Part shown: one piece after another, positions 11,274-22,919 of the stretch
Layout: each line of letters opens with the position of its first letter
Position numbering within the stretch: the first letter of the stretch is position 1
Assembly (NCBI GenBank): GCA_026874595.1
Contig: CM049308.1
Span: 25,448,367-25,512,366 of the forward strand
Length of the DNA stretch: 64,000 nt
Reading direction: 5' to 3'
Origin: Sipunculus nudus
Taxonomy: Eukaryota; Annelida; Sipuncula; Golfingiida; Sipunculidae
Made by a program: the position numbers and the translations under genes
The notes under the pieces: generated by a model
Told to the model about the DNA's origin: nothing
The model's database searches: none
The model's input: only the letters and a program-made list of their open reading frames with translations

Positions 11274-12662
11274 CTGTCCGTTAACCAGGCACAAATCGTA
11301 ACCGCTAGAACTGGAATCTTCTTACTTGACATCCTGGGAGGTCCATGAAAAATCTCCTTGGAAACCAGAAATTAGGTCTCTGTGACCCATATCCTTCGAG
11401 CTATGGGGCCCCAAAGTACCCCCCAGAAAAGTCCAAAATTTCATACAAAAACTTCAATATCTCATTAACTACTTGACTGAGGGTCATGATTTGTGGCATA
11501 ACTATTGATCATGAGATGTGTCATCTGTTCCTGCAGACTGGTGGCGCCACCTGTATCGTTCGATTTTTTACGATTTTTTCCTCTATTTTTGAGACCTTTA
11601 AGGATGCTGTCATCTGTTAGCATGGCACAAATAGTAACGACTGGACCTAGAATCTTCATTCTCAACACACTAGAAGACCTATGAAAAGTCTCCATGGAAA
11701 CCAGAAATTAGGTCTCTGTTACCCATATCCTTCGTGCTATAGGGCCCCAAAGTACCCCCCCCCCCCCCCAGAGTAGTCAAAAATTTCATACAAAAACTTC
11801 AATATCTCAATTACTACATAACTAATGGTCATGATTTTTGGCATAAATATTGATTATGAGATGTTCCATCAGTTCCTGCAGACTGGTGGCGCCACCTATG
11901 TTATCTATCAAGAGGGTACAAATTGCAACAACTGGACCTAGAAACTTCATTCTTGTCATGCAAGGAGGCCCATGAAGAGTGCCTGTGGAAACTTGAAATT
12001 AAGTCTCTGTTACCCATATCCTTCAAGCTATAGGACTCTGAAGTATCCCTCAGAATAATGGACAATTTGATACAAAAGCTGAAGTATCTGAACAACTAAT
12101 ACGGAGATCATCATGATTCTTTGCATGGATATTGACCATTAAGTGTTTTTAGCTCAGCTGACTGTAAGTCATCTGAAGTATCCCTCAGAATAATGGACAA
12201 TTTGATACAAAAGCTCAAGTATCTAAACAACTATTGCAGTGATCACCATGATTCTTTGCATGGATATTGATCATGGAATGTGTCATCAGTTTCTGCAGTA
12301 TGGTGGCGCCACCTGTATTTTTTTTTATTTTTACGAATTTTTTTCTCTATTTTTGAGACCTCATAAGATGCGGTCATCTGTTAACATGGCACAAATCGTA
12401 ACAACTGGACCTAGAATCTTCTCTCTTGACATGCTGAGAGGCCCATGAAAAGTTTCCTTAAAAACTTGAAATTAGGTCTCTGTTACCCATAACCTCTGAG
12501 CTATGGGGCTCCGAAGTACCCCCCAGAATAATGGAAAATTTGATACAAAAGCTCAAGTATCTGAACAATTATTATATTGATCACCATGATTCTTTGCATG
12601 GATATTGATCATGAAATGTTTCATCAGTTTCTGCATTCTGGTGGCGCCACCTGTATTTTTTC
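11185..12662 (+). repeat. Family A cluster with four exact GGTGGCGCCACC palindromes
   Basis: The head at 11186 (AGCTCAGCTGAC...GTCATCTGAGCT) is followed by a GTCCGTC(TGTC)n run and internal units of about 330-420 bp. Each unit begins with '(g)ttaacagggcacaaatcgtaac' and ends with 'tgcagactggtggcgccacctgtattttt'. Exact palindromes lie at 11540, 11885, 12302 and 12640. A second head starts at 12149, inside the last unit of the first element, so two elements are nested or recombined. A C homopolymer lies at 11757-11770. Open frames here (for example 11465-11695 -, 12239-12448 +) follow the repeat and are not genes. Confidence 0.7.
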
Positions 12663-12663
12663 A

Positions 12664-13140
12664 ATTTTTAGCTCAGCTGACTGAAAGTCATCTGAGCTGT
12701 AGGGATCACCTTTTGTCCGTCGTCCGTCCGGCCATCCAGGCGTCTGTCTGTTAACAGGGCACAAATCGTAACCGCTAGACCGGGAATCTTCTTACTTGAA
12801 ATCCTGGGAGGTCTATGGAGCATGAAGGATATGGGTAACAGGGACCTTATTTCGGGTTTCAATGTAGATCTTTTATGGGCTTCCCTGGAGGTGAGGACAG
12901 AAGATTCTAGGTCCAGTCATTATGATTTGTGCCCTGTTTACAGATGACCAAATGTTTAAATATCACAAAAGTAGAAAAAAAAAATCGTAAAAAAAAAAAA
13001 TATAGGTGACGCCACCAATCTCTAGAAATTGATGAAACACTCCATGATCAATACCCATGCAAAGAATCATGGTGATTAATGCATTAGTTGTTCAGATACT
13101 TGAGCTTTTGTATTAAATTTTGCATTATTCATGGGGGTAC
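12664..13140. repeat. Family A head joined to an inverted family A unit
   Basis: A plus-strand head (12669-12815) changes abruptly at ~12818 into a family A internal unit in reverse orientation. Its reverse complement reads 'ggtctctgttacccatatcc...' and it carries the decayed palindrome ggtgacgccacc at 13003. The result is a partial inverted structure that could fold back on itself. Confidence 0.6.
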
Positions 13141-13860
13141 TTCAGAAGACCATAGTGCATTTTTGTTATTATTATTTATATATTTAATCACATATAAAGA
13201 TATATTTACATCTAAATATCCTTTATTTTTTTCCAAATTTAATCCTCAAAAAAGTTACCAAGTGACCATATTTTTGTATTATGAAATGTGGTCATATATG
13301 GTGTGACTTTTTATTACCACTGAATATAGACAGAATAGGATTTCACCAGCCAGCTAAGTTTGTATTATACATATAATTTGATACAAAGCTGACCCATATG
13401 GTGTGACCACATATTTTACAACAATGAGGCCTAATATTGACAAAAAATAAGGTGTGACCACATTTATTTGATCAGCCAAAATGTCTGTATTATGTATATA
13501 ATTAAATGTGGTCACTTATTGTGTGACCCCAAATTTTACCAATAAATATTAATAAAACGGGGAGTGACCACATTTTATTTGACCAGCCAAATTTCTTGAA
13601 ATAAGTCTGTTTTATATATTTGTAATTGTATAAAATATAGTAACATTTGATACAACAATCAATATATGATATTATAAAATGTGGTCACATATGGTGTGAC
13701 GAAACTTTTACTAATAAATATTGACAAAAATGTATGACCAGGTTTTATTGATCAGCCAATTAAGTTTGCATTTTATATATAATATTTTAAAATGTGTTCA
13801 CATATTGTGTGACACCAATATACTGGTATAAAGGCCCCCTATTGTGTAAACCAGGAAAAT
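13141..13860 (+). repeat. Degenerate tandem array with TGTGACCACA / TGTGGTCACA
   Basis: About five units of roughly 110-160 bp alternate 'atgaaatgtggtcacatatggtgtgac' with 'ggtgtgaccacattttatttgatcagcca'. The motif and its reverse complement alternate along the array, so single-stranded forms could pair. No gene is present. Confidence 0.6.
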
Positions 13861-13955
13861 ATATCCGGTTTGTTGTTATGGCGCACTGTAATGACCTAGA
13901 ATAATCTTAGGGAAAAGTCACACACGCAGAAACATTGCAAAGTGGCATCATGGGA

Positions 13956-13956
<1 letters not shown>

Positions 13957-14010
<54 letters not shown>
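13957..14010. repeat. (TA)n microsatellite
   Basis: Uninterrupted alternating TA of about 54 bp. The peptide-like frames around it are artefacts of the repeat. Confidence 0.9.
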
Positions 14011-14012
<2 letters not shown>

Positions 14013-14149
14013 CAAATAAAGCGGCATCATGGGGACATATTGATAAACTAAAGGAATGTGTAGACGCCCATATTGTAGAAATGGGAACGAAACAAACACA
14101 TGAAATAATTTTCTACTCCTAGAGACTAACCCTTATCTACCCAAGTTTG

Positions 14150-14600
14150 TTGTTTACTGAGGTGGACCAGGTGAATATTTGAATTTTGGTTAAACTCTGG
14201 TATCAAAACACACTTAATATACTGTGTGTATTAGTTTACATATTATTAATCAAAGAATATCATGGGCAACAAATTATTAAACAGTTCGTGGTGGAATTTT
14301 ATCTTAAATTATTAAATCACTCACCTGAGCACGAAATGCGCGTTCAACCGGATACAAAACCATACCGATGTGCACGAAGCCAATGTGACAAAGCCAGTAA
14401 GGTGACATGAGAAATATATTTTGGAGAGCTCTAACACTGATGGCAAAAAGAGCACCGGGCGTTCCGCTCTGATAATCGACACCGAAGAAAACTTAAGATT
14501 GTGTCTACATTATTTCTGCAGCTACATATAATGGTGAGTCACGTTGTGCTTTACATACGTGATCTTTCTTGGGCAAATTGCGGCAAAATCAGCTCTAAAA
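14150..14600 (-). repeat. Dispersed repeat copy, inverted relative to the copies at 26.7 and 29.1 kb
   Basis: The reverse complement of this block matches the central part of the duplicated unit at 26.73-27.22 kb and 29.13-29.62 kb. Landmarks are 'gaacgcgcatttcgtg.tcaggtgagtgattt', 'gattatcagagc', 'gttgtgctttacatacgtg' and 'tgataccagagttta'. Its presence outside the tandem duplication shows that part of the duplicated unit is itself an interspersed repeat. Confidence 0.65.
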
Positions 14601-15060
14601 AACGATATTTGTACGTCCTTGAGTCCAATTTATCTTTTTGTTAATTTAAAATGGTTGACTAAATCCATCGGCCCTTCCTCATCGTAAAACGAAATGGAGC
14701 GTATATTTCTCTGACCGAGCTGATGACCTTTACAACCATTCGTGCAAAAATTTATTGCCCTCGTGAGGTTATGACTAACAGTTTACCAGATCGCATCGAA
14801 TGCGCATTTCGTGTTAAAGGTGCTCTGATCAGCAAAATATACGCTAACTTATCGCCGTGTGGCGCTGCCGTGCAGCCGTTCCCTTAGCAACAGCATCATA
14901 ATTGGAGGGTGAACCGGCGAAGAAAAAAAAAAAAACTAGACGACCAGAGGTCGAGCGCTTGCCGGAAATGACGTAGAAAAAGTCTGATGAATGAATAAGA
15001 GGAAGAAAATGAGCCATTGCTAATGAAGATAGGACCAATATTGTCAAAGTAATCAGGGAA
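14601..15060. other. No gene recognised
   Basis: Mixed sequence with an A tract at 14923-14934. A second 'aatgcgcatttcgtg' word at 14790 may be a remnant of the preceding repeat. Confidence 0.4.
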
Positions 15061-15870
15061 ATAAGATTTTGACAAGTTTTGATGACCTTAACCTTTGACC
15101 TATTTAGACAATACATATAGAATATCCACTAGAACATCTTTAAGACATAAGACATATGTAATATACAAAGTGATTCTTGCAAAACTGAGGAATGAAGATT
15201 GTTTGATGCAAGACGCATGAACCAGCAAGCTGAAGAAATTGAGAAAACTGACAAACAGACAGACATATTGACAAGGTGACACACGATTGAGAACCGAGTC
15301 TTCTCCTTAGACTCAGGGGAAGAAATTAAGCTACTGTTTGTAGTTTATGTTGTTTATAAGTTTTGAGGTTTTATAGTTTTGGACATATGTCTAAAAATCA
15401 TGTTGGGCAGGTTCCAGTACAGCGCCCCAAAGTGGCCACATACGGAAAGATCAAAAATCACTTTCGAGATATCACTGTAAGACCTAAGATGTAACAGACA
15501 TACTGACAAAGTAACACAAGATTGAGACCAGATTACTAAACCAGGTTATGGAGAAGACTCAGAGGAAGAATAAAGCTAAAGTTTATGTAATTGAGGTTTA
15601 CAGTTTGAGAGACAGGTTGGTCAGGTTCGAGTGCAGCGCCACCTTGTGGCCATATACGGAAAAATAAAAAATCACTTTCGAGATATTACTGTAAGACCCT
15701 TCCATGACCTCAATAGTGGAAAATGTCCTGCATCTTAGAAGCGTAAATCCAAAACACCACCTTTTGTATGGGGTCCACATCAAAAGTCCTCCTTTGAGAA
15801 ACTTATAAGAGTTCCAGTGTAAAGCCCCAATTTTGGCGTATGCAGACTTTTCTAAGCTTTTATTTTGCAT
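15060..15870 (+). repeat. Direct repeat pair, ~225 bp units
   Basis: The series 'acagacatactgacaa.gt.acac.agattgaga', 'gactcag.ggaagaa', 'gcaggtt..agt.cagcgcc', 'gtggccatatacgga' and 'aatcactttcgagatat.actgtaagac' occurs once at about 15258-15485 and again at about 15492-15702. A partial third remnant follows to 15850. It is non-coding. Confidence 0.6.
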
Positions 15871-15929
15871 ACGGCGGCTTCTAGATCTGGCTTAGGGGCG
15901 GTTCTATACCAGGAACACGCATCGAAACT

Positions 15930-16893
15930 GTAACCTATGCTTATGCCAGCCGCATAGAATTATGCTGTTCACAAATTAGAATCCCTTGCCTTAAAATGGG
16001 CGGTTGTTGACTAATTCCAAGATTACTTGTATGGGGGAACTTTCACTGTCAAGACTGACAATGATCCCCTATGCTATGTTTTACCCACCGCAAAATAGGA
16101 TGCCACAGGGCACAGGTTGGTGGCTGCATTAACTAATTTTGACTTTAAAATAGAATATCGATCTTGAAAATGGAACGTCGATGTAGACTTCTTATCCAGG
16201 ACGTGTGATTTTTCTAGTAAGGGAATTCTCCCTCTCCTGATATTCTTTCTTCAGATATAGTACAAGCTATATGCCAGTCCCATCTGCCCGGCTGTACGGA
16301 ACTACAAAACACCAATCATGACCCATATATTCCCTTTGTATCCCTGAGGCTCGCTTCAACGCCTATAGACAATGTACAGGAGAAAATCAAAATATATGGT
16401 CCTTAAAATTGTCATAGAAGCTTTAAATCGCAGGAACAAACTAAAATACTGTAAAGGGGACTCGAATGAGCTGCTGTGTTATAAGCGCCACCTATCTAAA
16501 TTTCTCCTTAATAAAGGAGTCTTATGTAGGAAACGGATTGTAGACGACAAAGAGACCTAGCAGGTAGTTTTACCTACCGTTTTGCGTCAAACGGCTATCA
16601 AGGGGCTCCATGATGATATAGGCCATACGGATCAGACTAGAACAATAAATCTAGTACAAGATCGTTTCTTTTGGCCTAGTATGAACAAACATATTGCTGA
16701 GTATGTAGCTCAGTGTCCACGATGTGTGAGACAAAAAGCTCCTGCCTATCACAGAAACCAAGTAAAGGCAATATTGAAAAGAAATTTAGTGGTTACCCAT
16801 CATTTTACAAAGTTTGCCAGGGCATTCCCTGGTAAAAACCAAATAGCAAGAGGGGCATTCTCTGGTACAATCCAAAAAGCTAAAGGCTCGTAG
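15930..16893 (+). mobile_element. Ty3/Gypsy retrotransposon pol relic (RNase H, integrase zinc-binding)
   Basis: One reading frame carries pol-type motifs in order. The RNase H-like end of the reverse transcriptase is at 15933-16200, with YAVHKLE, LALKWAVVD, TVKTDNDPL and FDFKIEYRS. A spacer follows, then the integrase H2C2 zinc-binding module at 16582-16755, where LHDDIGHTDQTRT and CPRCVRQKAP supply the His/Cys pairs. A stub of the integrase core (LVVTHHFTKFARAFP) comes next. Seven in-frame stops occur, at 16012, 16096, 16165, 16258, 16345, 16366 and 16558, yet I find no frameshift over ~960 bp. Most of the integrase core is deleted. In an intact element this polyprotein copies RNA to DNA and inserts it. 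This copy is dead. Gag, protease and the main reverse transcriptase are absent. Confidence 0.8.
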
Positions 16894-17430
16894 TGATGTT
16901 GTCGGGTCGACAACTTTTCCAAATGGGGGAGGATGCACCGAGTGTAAGGTCAGGAGAACAGCCGGCTTGTCTCCCCTGTATAATATATCTTCTATATTTT
17001 CCTTTTCTGTGGCATTGTTGCCATTGTCGTCTTGGTGACGCTGTCACCGGAAACTTTTGATCTCAGTCTTTGATTTCCTCCCCTGAAAAGAAATAAATCT
17101 TTCAGATAATTAAGTTCTATATTTATCATTAACGTTTAGATTTATATTTTTAGAGGCCGGAATAGAGGCGATATCAATACAATTATTATGTATATAGATC
17201 CTCACCACTCCGAGAATCGCCGAAGGTTTCCGATTTGTGGCATAAAACCTTCCCTGACCGTATTTTGTTAAAACTAACAGCAACAATAAGACAGGTCGCA
17301 TGGCATGGGTACCTGGGCATGACTTGCCCCTACTGACGATCCCATTAGGGACATCACGTCAGTCCAGCCTCATGTCATGCTATCGACAACACGTCGTATC
17401 AGATCTTGTCTACTTTGTTGCAGGTAGGTA
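16894..17430 (+). mobile_element. Probable 3' LTR / end of the Ty3/Gypsy relic
   Basis: Directly after the pol relic comes 'gtcgggtcgacaac...aaatgggggaggatg', a typical junction between the end of pol and an LTR. An 'aataaa' lies at 17091. The 60 bp block at 17360-17420 (ctcatgtcatgct.tcgacaacacgtcg) returns at 19306-19360. LTR borders TG...CA could not be fixed with confidence. Confidence 0.45.
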
Positions 17431-18213
17431 AAAGTATATTCAAAATATTGTAAATACATGCCAAAGTGTAAACTGAATGTCAATATAATATTCCATAATT
17501 AATAATATTAATATTTTTCTATCTGGGTTCAAATTATATATCCGTATTTTATACGGGACCCCGAACCTTAGACCTCGGGTTCTTTGGTTGCACTGAAAAC
17601 CCCCAGAATATAATACTTTAAACCTTAAAAAAGGTACCTACGCCACAACCCAATATGCCATATTATTGCTGACCTCCAAAAGAGCATTTCCACGTGTCCA
17701 GATTATTTCCATGGGTGTATAGATACTCTCCATGTGTCTAGATAATCTCCACGTGTCTAGATAATCCCAAGATAATTTCCACGTGGGGCTTAAAAGAGGG
17801 CCAATGAACAAATTATTTCCGTCTGTCCATCCTCTGTTTTCCTCCCCATTTCTAAGGAAACAGCAATAATTAAAAATTAGCTTGAAATGCATAGAATGAG
17901 TAAAGAGAGAATTTAAAATATAACAGAATTAAATATAATACTTGTATTGAATCATTATATAAAATCATATTTTCTTTTATGAAATAAATATAATAATGAG
18001 TAAAGAGGAAATGATTCTCAAACAAACGCAGAAATTATGATTATAACCGTGTTGCCATCTATCGGTGGATACATGCACTAATATGAGCTAACCCATAACA
18101 CTCCCCCCTGTTATAAACAGGTTGTACACAAAAATAATTTAACTTGTGTGTGTATATGAAGATGTAAAGAAAAAAAACATGATGAAAGAGAGTATAAGAT
18201 TAGGTGTTGACAG
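17431..18213. other. Intergenic, with a short minisatellite at 17690-17790
   Basis: At 17690-17790 a ~20-25 bp unit (ctccacgtgtctagataat) is repeated about five times with variation. A short inverted pair CCTGTTAT / AAACAGG lies at 18108. The rest shows no gene. Confidence 0.5.
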
Positions 18214-18322
18214 ACATGCATAAACAAGATGTAAGATAGTATGAGATTAGTGGATATGTATAAACAAGATGTAAGATAGTATGAGATTTTAGGATATGTA
18301 TAAACAAGATGTAAGATAGGAG
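18214..18322 (+). repeat. Minisatellite, three ~48 bp units
   Basis: Three near-identical units share 'ataaacaagatgtaagatag' with 'tatgagatt.gtggatatgt' between them. Confidence 0.8.
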
Positions 18323-18351
18323 GCCTATGTGATTAGCAGTTGTGTGAAGTT

Positions 18352-19122
18352 CGGCCTACACGTTGCGACGCGACTCGAATCAACTCAACTGGGCCCGACT
18401 GAACTGGTTTCCGCAAGTTTTCTACAGTTTCTTTAGTTTTTGACCCTGCAGACTGGCGACAACTGGGGTGCATACACATAATGACCCGACTCAACTCAAC
18501 TGGATCGACAGTAGAGGCGGTACATTCAAATCAACCAAAAAAAAAAAAAATGGTGACAATATGAAAGCTAAGTCATTAATGCATGTCATTTTATTTATCA
18601 GTATACATGTATGTATCTGTATCTCGCCCTTTCAATTCTTTCCATCACATAGCAGAATTAATGTAGTTTGATATAATTTCAGTCTATAAAATAGTATTCG
18701 ATGTCCTGCGACATACACTATATATTCTACATCCGTGAATATGAAGCTTATTGATATTTTGTTGCCATTGTACTGGTGACCATTGGATACACAGATCTAT
18801 ATTGATATATAATGCGCGTATAGTGCTAATGTAATGTAATGTCTTTCTCTGCACCATACGATTTTGGCCAAGAAGATCACATGACCGAGGTACTCATGGG
18901 ATCAGAGACGTAGCTGTTATTTGTTGCTGACTGTATTTCTGAAAGACGCGACTCAACTGGAAACGATTTTTGTCTGACACTGCCAGAAACCCAAAACTGA
19001 CGCCGACTGTTGCCGAATCTGGTTGAGTCGAGTCTTTTTCGCGCATACACTTTGCGACGCGACTCAACTAAATAGTTTTTGACCTGTTGAGTTGAGTCGG
19101 GTCGCAACGTGTATGCCGGCCT
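18352..19122. mobile_element. Non-autonomous element with terminal inverted repeats
   Basis: The left end (ggcctacacgttgcgacgcg) and the reverse complement of the right end (ggcatacacgttgcgacccg) are terminal inverted repeats of about 35-40 bp, continuing into 'actcaactcaac'. Additional subterminal copies of gcgactcaact lie at ~18485, 18950 and 19060. No transposase frame lies inside, and the ~770 bp length suits a MITE. The target duplication is not clear, so the superfamily is undecided. Confidence 0.75.
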
Positions 19123-19302
19123 TTAAAGACATATAATAACATGGTGATATAATAACATGAAGATTTCAGTTAAACATACATATATTTAATATCTTATGTA
19201 AAAATGTTGCAGATGCTTAAATTGCATTTGGTACATTTGTATACATTATAAACAGTCCAATAGTTGTAAACAATGTGATATGTCTAATATCACGGGAGTC
19301 TA

Positions 19303-19450
19303 GCCTCATGTCATGCTTTCGACAACACGTCGGATCAGATCTTGTCTGCTTTGTTGGAGAATAAACCAGTGCCAGTGTCATCAGTTTATCGTTGATACCA
19401 TTAGTGTGTGCGCGAGTGGACTACGGACCCTGCTTTACCGGACGCCCGCG
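19303..19450 (+). repeat. LTR-like segment, second copy
   Basis: 19306-19360 matches 17360-17420 at about 90% by eye. It is followed by 'gagaataaaccagtgccagtgtc', which looks like an LTR polyadenylation region, and a GC-rich stretch. It is likely a solo or partial LTR related to the pol relic. Confidence 0.45.
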
Positions 19451-20770
19451 ACACATGCTCTTTGCACATAAAAAAGAAAAGGTTACAGTGACCTTATTTA
19501 GGGTTTCAAAGAGTTTACAAGGAAAACCCTAGATGCTAAGTTTAAAGTTTCTACATCTCACTACTAAAATGTTATGTCTATCTGAGTAAAAGAGTGCTTA
19601 ACTCGTGTTTTTTCACAAAGCTTGCTGAATACAGGACATGCCGACATTATTGCAGGTTTCCTGGGAACTTTTAAGCCCTGTATGACTTTCTAGGTGCCCA
19701 GAATTAGGGTTTCTACTCGAAGCTCATAGAGTGAGTTTATTTATAAGAGTGCCATGTACGATAAAACAAAAAAGAAATAAAACAGAATATGGGTCATCAT
19801 AACGTGATTCAGGTTTAAAGGAGATTTGCCCAATTCCTTAAATTTCAAAGTTAGAAAGTTCCGAACATATTAACTTTGCTCATATGGCTTTCAGTGCTAA
19901 AATATAGTACTTTCTTAAAGTTCACAGGACATGAGTCATAGTGACTAAATTTCAGGTTCAAAGGAGACCTCCCTAGATATTAAGTATGATTCGTGTACTT
20001 GTTCAGCCATTCGGACTTTCAGGCTGCTCATCGTAGCCTACACAATAAAGGTTACTCTGACCTACATTTTAAACCATTCTTCAAACGACAGATGGGCATG
20101 CTATTTGAAATAAGTTCCCATCCATCCCCAAAGAGAATTGTGCATATAAGCTATAGTTTTTTTAAAGAAAAAAAAATATCCATATGTCTGTTTGAAATGA
20201 CGTGATATGTAAAATAAGGATGTGTTGTTTTTATTAACTGGTAATTATTTAATATCCAGCATATGTCAATACGTATTGCTTATCGAATAAAGTGTATCGC
20301 AATACGCATTGTCCCTATATAGGCACACCGATACTCAGCCCAAGGTAGTATACATGTTGTCTTGAAACGTAAGATTGTATCATGTGTATTCTAACCGCGG
20401 TTGAAAAAGTCTGTGCTGCCGAGCACGTTCGATCGTAGTTCAAATCGACAGGCGTCATCAAGAACATCCGGTTATGATGGTGATATCGCATATAATATCG
20501 CTTATGGAAACAAAAGCAGATGCTTTGAAGAAAAAAGGAATTTCTGCATTCAACCTTGCTAATTGGTATATTATGAGGAATTTGCAGGCAGCTGAATAGG
20601 GTTTTTTGAAGATGGAATACAAAAATACTGAAATAATTGAAAAAAAATCGTTTCCTGTTGATTTAACACAGCTGCTGAAAACTGGAAGGTTAAAGGTGTC
20701 TGCAGGCAGTCGGTAATCATATCGTGAATTATTTGTGTTATTAGAAATAGATATTTTATTCTAACTAGTG
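19451..20770. other. No gene; weak tandem similarity at 19.48-20.0 kb
   Basis: Phrases such as 'gtgac...tttaggtttcaaagga' and 'gaccttccctagat' recur loosely every ~150 bp between 19480 and 19990, suggesting an old tandem repeat. The remainder has no recognised feature. Confidence 0.35.
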
Positions 20771-20771
20771 A

Positions 20772-20814
20772 CATATATATAAATGTAAATTTATATAAAT
20801 ATATATATATATCT

Positions 20815-20845
<31 letters not shown>

Positions 20846-20850
20846 TATAT
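20772..20850. repeat. TA / ATCT microsatellite
   Basis: Alternating TA with an embedded (atctat)n run. The open frames crossing it are low-complexity artefacts. Confidence 0.85.
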
Positions 20851-21999
20851 TCGGTGACACTCCGCAACCCCTAGTGGGTTTGTAAACGGAGGCCATTTTG
20901 GGCCGGGGATTCCGCACAAATCTATTCACATGAGTTCCAGCTGCGCATTTTTGGTACGCGATGTCGTTTAGGTACAGCTGCAGGGGAGTTTTATGCGCAT
21001 GCAACACATTTTCTCTGTCAAAAGTCACTTTAATTATTGTCAGTTTAAGATAACGGACACTGTGTCACTGAAGTACGGCATATACTCAGGTTATACTTCT
21101 GAGTATCACTCATAACGGTACCACATGTGCATTCATAATTATATACCGTATTAAACGTCTTTCCTGATATCGATCAAGTCCATGTGTACGGTTTGCCTGC
21201 ATGCTATGTGTGTCGGACTGTTATCAATTAATAATTAAAATATCAAAGTACGACTAGGTTTTGCTATTTGAAAGGTACCACATGTTCAGAAGGGCCAGTA
21301 TTACACCTGTTCAGCCTAAGGTTTCCTTCCCGGAAAATTTTCCATGTTGCACGCCCCCTTTTCTTTGGTTGATGTGTGTGTGTGTGTGGGGGGGGGGGGG
21401 GGTGTCAAATGTAGGCCAAGTTTTGAGCCAAATGAACATATCTTACTATGTGATATTTAGATACCACAGACTATTTATGTATCATTGTCATTCTGATTTT
21501 TTATTTGTTTGCACTGAGTTGAATGTTTATGTATTTTAACAACAAATTATTATTAAATTTTGGTTTCTTTACCGCTAAATTTGACTCCCTGATTACCTTA
21601 AATGATAAAAGTTTCTGATAAATCATTCAAACAACACATTAACTGAAAATATAAAAAATAACGCAGTTCCGTAATATGTAGTATATATACCTTTTCACGT
21701 TTTGATAGATACATGAACATTTTGTTCAACAGAATTCATGGAATATTTCAAAAACATATTAAATCAGAAAAAAACCCTGTCATGTTATAGTCATGCTGTG
21801 TTCTTAAATAAACTTTCCCTGATTTATTTCATTGTTTGTTTTTTATTAACAAGACATGATAATCGAACAATATAACGAAATCATATATATTTTATGTAAT
21901 GCACATGAACTTAAAGATCTCTTAATGTAAGAATGAAAGGTCTTGAACTATATATGAGTTTTAATAAATCTGCTGGCAGAACATGGCAGTGTTGTAGAA
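20851..21999. other. No gene; TG and G tracts at 21376-21402
   Basis: A (tg)n run leads straight into a homopolymer of about 13 G. The rest is AT-rich and shows no coding signal. Confidence 0.5.
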
Positions 22000-22163
22000 T
22001 TCCAGTCTGTACTTGGACTGCAGTCCAGACTCGAGTTCACTTTTAAGGAATCGGATTTGGACGCAAGGGTCCTGAACTTGGACTTGTACTTGGATTAGAA
22101 TGTATAAGGACTCAAGAATTCAGTCAGAGTCGGATCGATGGGGGGGGGGGGGGGGGGGGGGGG
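22000..22163. repeat. Degenerate 'ttggact' hexamer-like repeat ending in a G23 tract
   Basis: Many variants of ttggac / gacttg / actcgag are packed between 22010 and 22130, followed by an uninterrupted G run at 22141-22163. Similar word-rich stretches lie at 22940-23035 (+) and 39830-39920 (complementary sense). Confidence 0.6.
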
Positions 22164-22204
22164 CGCAACCTTTTCTAAGTATTTCAGACAAAATTTTGTA
22201 GCCC

Positions 22205-22330
22205 ATGCAGACCCCCCCTTTTCCGGGCCTCGGAACCTTTTTGAGGGTTTTCATCAGTCATCGTAGCTGGGTTAGAACTCCCCCCCCCCCCCACCATTTC
22301 AAAATGCTTGACCTGCCCCCGTTGAGTCCA
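22205..22330. repeat. Low-complexity C-rich repeat remnant
   Basis: C tracts with 'ttttccgggcctcggaacctttt' resemble, in reverse sense, the G-rich 'ggtccggaaaatgga' modules at 27773 and 30171. It is not coding. Confidence 0.4.
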
Positions 22331-22585
22331 ATAAAAAGGGAAACTCTGTCACATATTTTGTTAAGATTGTGCATATGGGTTAACTACTTACTGAATATTA
22401 TAAAAAAAAAGACAAAACATACGAAGTATTAGCTCTATGTCAGGAATTAAATGTAATTAAACAATCAAATAAAGGGCACTTGAAAATAAATGAAATTTTC
22501 TTGATTATCTCATAAGTCCTTTTCCAATTTCTTTTCATAAGAAGACCTGTGTCAAACTAAGACTTGGACTCATGTTCCAAGTAAT

Positions 22586-22700
22586 AATAATAATAATATA
22601 GTATTTATATAGCGCCAATTATCCGATGGTCGGACTCACAGCGCAATTCACACACACCCACACCCACATATACCCACATACAATTTCATGGAAATCTACT
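22586..22700 (+). repeat. 'tttatatagcgcc' type dispersed repeat
   Basis: A (taa)n run is followed by 'gtatttatatagcgccaatt' and a (cacaccca)n run. This combination is a familiar low-copy repeat in many aquatic invertebrates (established pattern, named from memory). It is non-coding. Confidence 0.5.
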
Positions 22701-22919
22701 CCCTGTGCCTGACGCAGAAAAAAATGATGCATATTAATTACCAAAAGCTTGCCGAAAAAGAGTTGGAGATGTTCTATGTCTAATGGGAAGTGAATTCCAA
22801 ACTTTTGGGGCTATTCACCGATTTTCATATTACACTTTGGTACTTTAAGAAGATTTCCGCCAGCCGAGAGCAGCGTACGCCAAGGCCGATAGGTTATTAT
22901 TTTTTTTCAGTCAAATATG

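Noticed and set aside
20400-20455. B-box-like tagttcaaatcgac
   Set aside because: There is no convincing A-box upstream and no SINE body shared with 1716-1905.
20571-21028. Minus-strand frames rich in Ile-Tyr
   Set aside because: Translation of the TA microsatellite. The same applies to frames over the TA tracts at 13.9, 24.8, 37.9 and 47.3 kb.
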